The notes beneath the pieces are model-generated. The model was given only the letters and a program-made list of their open reading frames with translations, was not told where the DNA came from and made no database searches. From Micractinium sp. NFX-FRZ (lineage: Eukaryota > Chlorophyta > Trebouxiophyceae > Chlorellales > Chlorellaceae): DNA of 12,924 nt. Made by a program: the position numbers and the translations under genes. The DNA is taken from the NCBI GenBank assembly GCA_029339195.1, contig JAPTJF010000797.1, positions 1 through 12,924 of the forward strand. The letters are read 5' to 3'. This document shows, piece after piece, positions 1 to 7,582 of this stretch (positions are counted from its first letter, which is position 1; every line of letters starts with the position of its first letter).

Positions 1-304
1 GGGGCGCAGCCCCCCCACATTTAAAAAAGTACATGGCCCCTCACCCCCACCACCCTTCCTCATTTATCGTGTACAGACAAAGTACAGGCCCTGGGGGCGT
101 GTCCTGCCTCTTTAGCGTACCCTGCTGGGCTCATGCTGTGCAGCAGACTATTCAAATCATCACCCTAACCCCGCGTCCGTTGATCAGACATTCCGAAGTT
201 CTTAAATCCTTGCTGTGCCTGCTTTTGATCACAACGCCGTCAGCAAGCGCCTACTTCGGGCGCCACCTCTTGCACCCCCCTAGACGGCACGACAGCTCCG
301 AGCC
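1..304. other. Upstream region of the CBM20 gene
   Basis: No convincing coding sequence was found on either strand. The stretch is C-rich, with no clear TATA box near the start codon. It presumably holds the 5' UTR and promoter of the CBM20 gene at 305. ORFs that cross it lack family motifs and overlap the real first exon in other frames. Confidence 0.5.
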
Positions 305-3284
305 ATGCTGCTCGGCACACCTCTCACCACTCTCCGCCCCGTCCAGCGTGCCCAGCGGGCCGCCCGGTCGGGGCGCAGCCTCCGTGCGCCCAGGGCGGCC
401 CGCCAGCCCGTGGTGGCCTTCCTGTCTGAGAGCAAGGGTGCGCTCAAGAGTGCCGAGGAGCAGGCCACCGTGTCGGTGCGGTTCACGCTGCAGCGCAAGG
501 TGAGCCCCTAGTCCCGCACGCGAGCCGCCAGCGGCGCCGTCGCCAGCAATGGCAGCTGCCCGGTTGAACCGCTCAGGGGCCCTGCTCTCCCGGGGCAGCC
601 TGCATGCATGCCTGATCAGCTCATTGCTCCACAGTGTGCCGCTGAAGCAATCTGGCGCGCCCTGTGCCATCTTACCGCCCCACATGCATGCACCGCTAGG
701 GCCTGACTCTCCTGCTCCGCGTTTAAATCCGCCAGCCCTCCTCACCGCCTGGCCCCTCCTCCTCACCCCCACCCTTGCCCCACCCCTTCCCCCGCCCCCT
801 GCAGGTGCCTTTTGGCCAGGAGCTGGCCCTGGTCGGCGACGCCCCCCAGCTGGGCAGCTGGGACCTGGGGCGCGCCGTGCGCATGAGCTGGAGCGAGGGC
901 GACAGCTGGCACGCCGACGTGGAGCTGCCAGCTGGCGCCACGCTGGAGTGGAAGTTTGTGCAGCAGATCCCCGGCAGGTGAGGCTCGTGTTGAACCGGGT
1001 GCCTCGAACGTGCATGTCGGGAGGTGTTAAGTGGTTGGTGACTCCACGGGTTGGTTCAAAAGCGGTTGGGGGGCAGCCCCGCCATGTGGGCACCCCGCCA
1101 TGACCGCACCCCTCTGCACCTCCCCAGCCTCTCCGCACTGCCCTCGCCTTCAATGCCCCTCCCTCCTTCTCTCTCCCCGTCCTCCTCCCTCCCCCTGCAG
1201 CCCTGCTGTGTGGGAGTCGTGCGATAACCGCACCCTGTGCGTGGACGCCGCCGCCGCCGACCTGACCTGCGCATGGGGCGCCCCGCTGGCCACCGCCCTC
1301 AAGCCCTCCCCCTCCGCCCAGCAGCTGGCCGAGCTGATCAGCGGTAGCGCTGGGGAGGGGGATGACTTGAGTGATGAGGATGCGCCCGCCCGTGCCTTCA
1401 AGTGAGCAAAAATGTCATGAGTGGGTCGTCCAGTGTTCGTGCATGGGGGGAGGTATGGGGTGTATGAGCGGGGGAGGGATCCGTCAGGGGATGGACGGAC
1501 GAGGACGCACCCACCCCGTACTGCCGACCTTGCACCTCTGGCCCCCCAAGTGCCAACCCCCTCCCTTGCTGCCCCTCCCTGTGACCCCTCCTCCTGGCGC
1601 TCTGCACCTGCGGGCCCCGGCCTCCCTTGCCCAGCGCCAACACTGCACCTTACGCCCGCCGCTACCACCCCTCAACACCCCCTCCTCTGACTGCTCCCCT
1701 CCTGCTGCTTCATCCGCAGGCCGTCTGCCACCCTGGCCCAGATCGCCGACGTGGTGAAGCAGAGCCTGCGGGGCAGCGCCGAGGTGCAGGCATCCAAGCA
1801 GGCGGCCAAGCCCGCCCCCGCCCCCGCTGCCAAGGTGGATGAAGCCGCCCCCGCTGCCCCCGCCCCCACCACGGCCTCCTCCGCCCTGCTGGCCGCCGCC
1901 GCCGAGGTGCTCTCCGCCCCGCTGGTCGACCCCCTGGCCCCGCCCAAGGTGCCTACCGCCTCCGGTGACAGCGCAGCCGCTGCCGCCGCCTCCCCGGCTC
2001 CCGCTGCCAAGGCGGTCACCATGTCTGCCGAGGCGGAGGCAGCTGTGAGCAGCATCATCGACGGGGACGGTCCCACCAGCGCGGGAGTGCCGGCGGCGGG
2101 GGGTGCCCCCCGGACTTCCTCTCGGCCCGACCCCTCCAAGGGCCCCTCTGGGCTCGATGGCGAGGGGGAGGCGGTGAAGACGGCTGCTGCTGTCGCCGTG
2201 GCCGCCCCCGCGGCGGCGCCCCAGCCCGCCAGCAGCCTGCAGGTGAGACGGGGGGCAGGCAGGGCAGGGGTGCTGCAGAGAAGTATACCGCTTGATGGGC
2301 AGGGGTCTGAAGGAGACTCAGGATATGTGATGGGCAGGCCAGGAACCATGCAATGGGCTGGCAGGGCAGCTCGCTGGCTGGAGTGGCCAGCAACTGGAGG
2401 GTGGCCAAGTGCTTGGGGGCTCCTGCTCTCCTTGCCGACTGCCACTCTCTCAACCTCCTCTCTCCCTTGCCCCACCCCCGCAGGGCATTGTCAAGATGAC
2501 GGGCACTGCGCGCATCGTCTCTCCCCCGCCTCATGTTTCTCCCTCCTTCCCCCGACAACCAATCCCCCCTCCCTGCTGTGTCTCTCCCGCCCCACCTGCC
2601 TCCCACCCCCGCAGAACATTGGCAAGATGGCCGGCACCGTCGCCATGGGCGTGGGCGCCGCCGCCATGCTGTCCGCCTTTGCGGTTGACCTCGCTGACGT
2701 GGCAGTGCTGGGCGCCGTAGCGGCGGGCAGCATGGCCGCCATGTCCACTCCTGGCTCCTCCAGCAGCAGCAGCAGCAAGAAGGCTGGCAAGGGCAGGGCT
2801 GGCAGGAAGGCCGCGCGTGCCGGCAAGGCGGGCGCTGCGGCCGGGGAGGAGGTTGAGGCGGAGGTGGTGGATGTGGAGGCGGAGCCGGCTGCCGAGGCGC
2901 AGCCGCAGATGATCGCTCAGAAGGCCTCTGCCCCTGGTGAGAGCGCCTGCAGTCATCGTAGCTGTCTTGCTACTTCTCGCTTGTAGGCATCCTGCAGGTT
3001 GGGTTGGGTTGGGCTGGCGGCATGGGCAGGCGCTGGGGGTGTGCCGGGCTGGTCGCATCAGCTGCCTGCACCTGTGGCAAGCGAGGTCCGCATGGTGCAG
3101 CATGCCTCCACTCGTGCTGCCTCACCGCATTTTTGGCCGATTTACAGAGTTTACAGCGCGCAAAACCTATGCTGCAGGCGTCATCTTGGCGGCCGGCGTG
3201 CTGAGCGCCATTGACGCCGGGCGCAAGATGCTGGCGAGCAATGACGAGGAGGACGCCGGCGCCAGCCGCAAGCCGCGCAAGTAA
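305..3284 (+). CDS. CBM20 starch-binding domain protein with C-terminal hydrophobic segments, plastid-targeted (6 exons)
   Basis: Exons 305-499, 805-977, 1201-1401, 1720-2242, 2615-2937 and 3101-3284 join in frame to about 532 aa. Residues 1-40 are rich in Arg, Ala and Ser, free of acidic residues and end near PVVAF, like a plastid transit peptide. Residues 55-140 form a CBM20 starch-binding domain: LVGDAPQLGSW (binding-site Trp84), EWKF (Lys115) and WESCDNR (Trp127, Asn132) match the family's conserved positions. A low-complexity Ala/Pro linker follows (about 190-364), then a hydrophobic stretch (372-407), a basic patch, an acidic patch, a second hydrophobic stretch (about 494-512) and a basic tail. 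No catalytic domain is visible. I infer a starch-granule tether to a plastid membrane or to the pyrenoid sheath. Exons 1-5 are well supported by frame and splice sites. The last acceptor (3100) was chosen because it keeps the frame; the more pyrimidine-rich site at 3147 would not. If the last intron is retained, the protein ends at 2986. Confidence 0.82.
2471..2516 (+). repeat. Decayed copy of the exon 5 acceptor of the CBM20 gene, in intron 4
   Basis: The motif CCCACCCCCGCAG followed by an exon-like start (GIVKMTGTAR) occurs here. It recurs 131 nt downstream at the true acceptor (NIGKMAGTVA). The offset is not a multiple of three, so using this acceptor (2483) would shift the frame and end translation at about 2720, before the hydrophobic C-terminus. 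No usable donor closes it as a separate exon. Confidence 0.75.
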
Positions 3285-3402
3285 GAGCCTGGCCAGCCTT
3301 CAGCCCGCGAGACCTGTGCATCTCGACAGGCAGGCAACAATCAGGAGACAGCGGCGCCAGCAGCGAGACGCGCAAGTGAGCAGCTAGCTAGCCTTAGCAG
3401 CC
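3227..3402 (+). repeat. Tandem copy of the last coding segment of the CBM20 gene, in its 3' UTR
   Basis: The end of the coding sequence around GGCGCCAGCCGCAAGCC, through the stop codon and into GAGCCTGGCCAGCCTT, is repeated in degenerate form about 95 nt downstream. The copy (about 3329-3402) encodes ASSETRK-stop against ASRKPRK-stop in the original. It lies after the stop codon, so it is not translated in the chosen model. Confidence 0.65.
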
Positions 3403-4611
3403 AGGACAACATAAGGGAGAGGCTAGCCCTCCCTGTTAGGCAAGGGCCCTCCCGCCGGCGCCAGTGCAGGCAGCTATGCAGCGTGGCCGGCCACTCAGCT
3501 GACTGAAGAGCCTGGCCTCTGTGCCCCTGTTCGTGCCTGCTGCCAGCCTCGGCCTTCCGAATGAAGTTCTGGATTAAATTCCACCCAATCCCTCGTTCCA
3601 GTACCGTAGCCCTTGTAGTCGCAGCCAGCTCGCTCGCACACCCCACGCGCCCCAAGCCTGGCCTCAGCAGCTCCCAATGCACGTCTCAGAACCAACCAAC
3701 CTAGCGTGCTCACGTGTTCCCTCCCTAGCCGCCGGCGCTTGCGCCTTTGCAATCCGTTGGCCCTCAGCTCGAACGCCGCCTCCCACCCTTTAGCCTAGGC
3801 AGGCGGCGTGTGTAGCCCCAGCATCGCCCCTCCACCCTTTAGCCTAGGCAAGCATCGTGTGCAACCCCAGCGCTGCCCCTCAACCCCTTAGCTTAGGCAG
3901 GACCTGGTGCTTGCCCCTTCAGTTTGTGTTTGGCTTGATTGGTCACTCTTCCTTGTTTATATCGTAGCAACCCCTCCTCCCGCTGCGGCGCATGCTCACC
4001 CCCCTGCAAGTGCACATACGTTTGGTTATTTCTGCCCGCCCAGCCGCCACCACCCACCACCCACCCCCTCCCAACCCTCGATGTCCACCTCCCACGTCAA
4101 TGCAGCCACGATGCCTGCCTACACCCTCTCCCACTCAGTATGCAGTTTGTTCATTTGCTCTGCCCCCAGCATTTGCTTTGATACCGTGTGCCCCCTGTGC
4201 CGCTGCCCCCCCCCTTGTTCTTTTGTGCCCTCACTTTAGTTTGCTTGCACCTCCCACCTTCCTTCCCTCCCTCCCCACCTAGCGTCTGCTCCTCCAGCTT
4301 TGCCCTCGCTAGCAACATGCCCCCCACGTCCCATTTATGTGCCCCACACCCACCACATGCTCCTGCCTGCCCCCCCTCCACACTGCCTTACGTCCGACCC
4401 TTCAACTGAATCCCTCCCAATGCCCGACCCTCCAACCCTGTGCCCTGCCCCCATCCCCCATTCATCGCCCATGTCTCATATTATGGCCCTGTGCCCTTAG
4501 CCGTCCCTCGCTCTCTTATACCCCCGTTCTTCCAGTCCCCTCGCTCTCCCCCCGTCGGTGGGTGTGCATGCATGTCGGCAGGCCACATGCTGTGCCCTGT
4601 GTGTATTGTTC
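3285..4611 (+). other. Long pyrimidine-rich 3' region of the CBM20 gene
   Basis: No gene was found here on either strand. It starts with the duplicated coding end, continues through unremarkable sequence to about 3780, then a 49-bp tandem repeat. From about 3960 to 4560 the plus strand is strongly C/T-rich, with runs of CCC and CACC. Open frames in this part are compositional artefacts. The first TGTAA seen on the plus strand is at 4612, so the stretch may be a 3' UTR of about 1.3 kb, unusually long. Confidence 0.5.
3783..3926 (+). repeat. Three-copy 49-bp tandem repeat
   Basis: The unit starts CCACCCTTTAGCCTAGGCA and is followed by a GTGTGTAGCCCCAGC-like half. Equivalent bases fall at 3785, 3834 and 3883, an exact 49-bp period. 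Copies 1 and 2 are close; copy 3 has drifted (CAACCCCTTAGCTTAGGCA) and fades after about 3920. It lies in the 3' region of the CBM20 gene and has no coding potential. Confidence 0.85.
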
Positions 4612-4616
4612 TGTAA
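4612..4616 (+). terminator. Candidate poly(A) signal TGTAA for the CBM20 gene
   Basis: TGTAA is the usual chlorophyte poly(A) signal. This is the first one noted on the plus strand after the stop codon at 3284. It faces the minus-strand signal about 80 bp away, which is the arrangement expected for two convergent genes. Confidence 0.5.
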
Positions 4617-4695
4617 CCCTCATGTGTATCGCGGCTCCAGGTCACGGGAGCATGGGTCTAGCGGAGGCTGGCAGGGGCACACGAGTGTGGCAGCA

Positions 4696-4700
4696 TTACA
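4696..4700 (-). terminator. ACBP: Candidate poly(A) signal TGTAA for the ACBP gene
   Basis: The plus strand reads TTACA, so the minus strand carries TGTAA about 195 nt after the ACBP stop codon. This is a normal 3' UTR length for a green alga. Confidence 0.6.
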
Positions 4701-4853
4701 GAAGCTGTGCAGTGCTCCAGGCTGGCCTGCTCGCAAGAGCAGCGGATGCAATGGAAGCAGTCAATCAGGGGAGCAGAATACCACACAAGAGAGCAAGCAA
4801 TGCTGTAGTTCGAGGCGAGCAATGGTGCTGACGCACGATAGCGCAGCGAGGCC

Positions 4854-4879
4854 GTGGGGCAGCGCTCTTGCTGCCCCAC
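4854..4879 (-). other. Perfect 10-bp hairpin in the ACBP 3' UTR
   Basis: GTGGGGCAGC (4854-4863) and its exact reverse complement GCTGCCCCAC (4870-4879) flank the six-base loop GCTCTT. The stem lies 16 nt downstream of the ACBP stop codon and is GC-rich, so it should be stable in the mRNA. Its role is unknown; it could affect mRNA stability or 3' end formation. Confidence 0.7.
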
Positions 4880-4894
4880 CGACCAGCGTCAGCC

Positions 4895-7302
4895 TCAGTA
4901 CTTGGCCTGCAGGGGGCATCACAGGGGATGCAGCGGGCAAAGATCAAGACATACTCGTATTTTACAACTGGCGTCCATAGACGTGCAGTTGACCTGCAAG
5001 GAGCCTCACAGACAGCTGCTCAGAGAGCGACAGCCAGCAACACAGCCGGCAGCACGAGAAGCACGAGAGTGCACACAGCAGGGGGTGGCCGGTACTTGTG
5101 CACACTGACACACTCTGCTCCGAGCCTGGAGGCCGGGCACCAGCCTGCGGCAATACGCAATAGCACACCCCACACAAACACTTGTGCATGCTAGGTTGCC
5201 ATTGACGGAGGCCAAGAGCTCTGCACACTCACGCATGCCCTCACAACACAAGCGCGGTATCCCAGGGCTGGATACCTAGCACCCTGGAATGTGCTCACCT
5301 TCAGGGGGGCCACCAGCTCAATGTACTGACATGCTAGCTGTAAGAGCGCTCTTACAACACAGGCCACCCAGGGCATAGTAACTAGCACTCTGATTTGCGA
5401 ATTGGCTCACCTTGAGGGCGGCCACCAACTCAATGTACTCCTGCATCGCCGCCTCCTGGCTCTTGCCCTGCATGACATGGATTGATGGCGGCAAGGTGCC
5501 CGGGTTGAGAAGGGCTCTCTGTGCGTTTGGGCCAACTAGACTGGACGCAAGCAGCGGGTGGTGGCAGACCGGCAGCCGGGCTCCTGCCCTGCAGGGATTA
5601 TGAGGTGCTGAGTTTTGTGGACGTGAGGGCCTTGCTGTGGGTGGCGGGCCCGCCCAGCGAGCGGCGTACCAGCACAGCACAGCACAGCACAGTGGGCAGG
5701 CCTACGCTGCAGTTGAGAGGCAGCAACGGGCGGCAGGGAAGGCGGTCCCGGTTGAGCGGCATGCGCGCCTTGAGGAACAAATGGGGCCTGGCAGTAGCCC
5801 GTGCATCCGACGTGCCCTGTGCTCGCCTGGCTGCCCGGCAAGCCCCATACGGCTGCAGCTGCGTGCACGCAGCCCCCGCAGCAGCACCGCCACGCAGAGT
5901 GCCCACCCACCTTCTGCTTCTCCCAGGCATCCCACTTTGCCTTGCCTGCATGGCACAGGACGAGCAGGCAGTGCAGCCAGTGTCAAAAGGGATTCGCACA
6001 GTGCTGCTGCAGCTGCAAATGCGTGTGCACTGCACGTGCCACCACCACCACCACCACCAGCTGCCTGCCTGCCGGAAACGGGGCGCCTCGCGTGGAAGGC
6101 GCCTGGCCTGCCAGCCTGAGCCTCCATGCCAGCATACCCACGCAGGGGCCCGACCCCACAGGAGCAATCATGACACAGCGCAGCACAGCGTACAGCGCAG
6201 CACAGCGCAGCACAGCGCAGCACAGCGCAGCACAGCGCAGCACAGCGCACAGGGCACCTTTAAATCTTGGCAGGCCAGCAAAGCCCAGCACATTGCGGGG
6301 CACCCCAGCCCAGCCCAGCACTGTCACAGACGCAGCAGAGCACATCAGCACGCTCTCGTAATGCAAGCTCCCGTTGCGGTTAGGCAGGAAGCACCCTGCA
6401 TAGATGCACCACGGCACGCACCCTTGAAGTCCAGCATTCCTGGGCGTGCGGTGTTCACGTCTCCCACGTTGCCCTGCTTGAACAGGCCATACCTGGGCGG
6501 GGCAAGGAGGGTTTTGAAAGCAAGATCGTGAACACAGCAGGTAAAGAGGCCGTCCCTGGCGGGAGGGAGCGTGGCAGGACGCTGAATAAAGTGAGCGGAG
6601 GGGGGGGCTGAATAAAGTGAACAAAGGGGGGGCCCGAAAGAAGGCCCTGATACTGCTTGGCGTCCAGGCGGCAAAAACGTGTGCGTGGGGTTAGTTCAAT
6701 ACTGACGTTGGGCAGGGGGGCCAAGCGGGGTCTCATGCACAGCTAATGTGCAGAGGGGCAGGGAGGAGGGAGCGCGGGGTGGTGGTGGCTGAGCAGGCCC
6801 TGCGGAGCCCTCCAGCACCCAGCAGGCAGGCAGGCAGGCAGGCAAGGAGCTGCCCAGGGGACACGGCAAATAGCAAACATCGCGCTGTGCGTCCTGCCGG
6901 CAGTCGAGAGTACGGGCAGCCAGCTGTCTGCGACGGCCGGATTGCCGGCCGCCTGGCGGCGCCGCGAGGCCTGCGGCATCCACCCAAGGCGGCACTCACA
7001 GCGCGAGCTTGTCCTCATCCGAGGTGTTGTTAGGCAGGCTCTTGGCCTCCTCGGCGGCACGGTCAAAGTCCTCCTGCAGACGCCCAGAGGCAGCGGCACA
7101 GACCAGTGCCAAGCCCAGGCTGGTGTGATGGTGAGGGGCAGGGGGGCGAGCTGCGGGCGGGCGGCGGCGGAAGCTGGTGGTGCTGGAGCGCGCGAGGGGC
7201 GAGGCGATCGGGCGCGGCCCGGAGAGCAACATGGGGTGCCAATTGAGCATGGATGTGGGTGGGTGTTGGCAGGGCGGGACACTGGCGCACCTTCAGGCCC
7301 AT
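4895..7302 (-). CDS. ACBP: Acyl-CoA-binding protein, small cytosolic type (6 exons, 86 aa)
   Basis: Minus-strand exons 7302-7291, 7073-7000, 6492-6422, 5945-5911, 5467-5411 and 4906-4895 join in frame with canonical GT-AG introns. The product has the usual ACBP length and order of motifs: DFDRAAEEAKSLP, then YGLFKQGNVGDVNTARPGML, DFKGKAKWDAW, and KSQEAAMQEYIELV. Tyr30, Lys34, Lys56 and Tyr75 correspond to the acyl-CoA-binding Tyr28, Lys32, Lys54 and Tyr73 of bovine ACBP. ACBP binds long-chain acyl-CoA esters, buffers the pool and carries it between membranes. No signal peptide is seen, so it is probably cytosolic. The first exon codes only for MGLK and the last only for AKY plus stop. The start has a favourable context (GCCAACATGG), and acidic residues follow at once, as in family members. 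The introns carry microsatellites and a pseudo-copy of exon 5. Confidence 0.93.
5299..5325 (-). repeat. Pseudo-copy or cassette exon derived from ACBP exon 5
   Basis: On the minus strand, CATGTCAG is followed by nine codons (YIELVAPLK) and a GTGAGC donor. The end of true exon 5 reads YIELVAALK followed by GTGAGC, and its acceptor region also starts CATGTCA. The donors lie 112 nt apart, and similarity continues into the following intron. The piece has AG and GT borders, is 27 nt long and phase 0 at both ends, so including it would add nine residues without a frameshift. Confidence 0.8.
5339..5356. repeat. 18-bp perfect palindrome with TGTAA on both strands
   Basis: TGTAAGAGCGCTCTTACA reads the same on both strands. 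It sits in ACBP intron 5, between exon 5 and its pseudo-copy. Both strands carry TGTAA, so in ACBP pre-mRNA it could act as an early poly(A) signal, but this is unproven. Confidence 0.8.
5671..5691. repeat. AGCAC pentanucleotide microsatellite
   Basis: Four tandem AGCAC units lie in ACBP intron 4, in the same CAGCACAG sequence family as the larger array at 6173. Confidence 0.9.
6040..6059. repeat. ACC trinucleotide microsatellite
   Basis: About six tandem ACC units in ACBP intron 3. They produce artificial His or Val runs in the overlapping open frames. Confidence 0.9.
6173..6252. repeat. 10-bp minisatellite CACAGCGCAG in ACBP intron 3
   Basis: The unit CACAGCGCAG is repeated about seven times with one variant near 6189 (GCGTACAGC). 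The array is nearly perfect and so probably young and length-variable. It is intronic on the ACBP strand. There are no unique spacers, so it is not a CRISPR array. Confidence 0.92.
6582..6633. repeat. Two-copy 26-bp tandem repeat
   Basis: CTGAATAAAGTGA followed by a G-rich half occurs at 6582 and again at 6608. The second copy differs by a few bases. It lies in ACBP intron 2. Confidence 0.85.
6823..6844. repeat. GGCA tetranucleotide microsatellite
   Basis: About five tandem GGCA units in ACBP intron 2. No coding role is seen. Confidence 0.85.
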
Positions 7303-7582
7303 GTTGGCGGTGCGGCGGTCCTAGCGATGAAGTCGAGGCTGGGTGCGGTCCAGATCAGCCTAGGCGATGCAGGAGGATGCGTGGGCGAGCGGATTGAGGA
7401 CAACGCGCATGCAGGCCGTGCTCCGCTGCCGTGCTGCGACTGACGAGGACACACTTTGAGTGCTCCAAGACTCGTGGGGGCCTGTGGCACGCCTTGCATG
7501 CCGCCCTGATTGCATTAGAAGTCTCTGATCACTTCCTCCGACACTCCATTCGCCAACGACCTCTCCGCTCGTCTCCCTGCCC
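7303..7582. promoter_or_regulatory. Divergent promoter region between ACBP and the E1-alpha gene
   Basis: The start codons of the minus-strand ACBP gene (7302) and the plus-strand E1-alpha gene (7583) are 280 bp apart with no gene between. The stretch must hold both 5' UTRs and probably a shared promoter. I see no clear TATA box. The arrangement suggests coordinated expression. Confidence 0.7.

Noticed and set aside
251..1153. 300-codon minus-strand open frame
   Set aside because: It runs antisense across CBM20 exons 1-2 and an intron, is low in complexity and has no family motif. The plus strand gives a clear CBM20 domain.
1672..2475. 267-codon minus-strand Ala-rich open frame
   Set aside because: It is the antisense shadow of the Ala/Pro-rich linker exon, kept open by GC-rich composition.
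3148..3284. Alternative last exon of the CBM20 gene from the acceptor at 3147
   Set aside because: The acceptor looks good but is out of phase with the donor at 2938 and gives a short nonsense tail. The acceptor at 3100 keeps the hydrophobic C-terminal frame.
4300..4831. Plus-strand Pro/Cys-rich open frames in the C/T-rich tract
   Set aside because: They come from pyrimidine-rich low-complexity sequence, show no motifs and have no convincing splice partners.
4907..4995. Alternative ACBP last exon after a CTTGCAG acceptor near 4994
   Set aside because: It would add about 24 residues (VNCTSMDASCK and so on) unlike any ACBP end. The exon at 4906 gives the family-typical LKAKY ending.
6173..6252. 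CRISPR-like regular array
   Set aside because: The 10-bp units are directly adjacent with no unique spacers, so it is a minisatellite in an intron.
5521..6531. 336-codon plus-strand open frame
   Set aside because: It is antisense to the ACBP introns and exons and is filled by microsatellite-derived residues. The minus strand carries a complete, motif-perfect ACBP.
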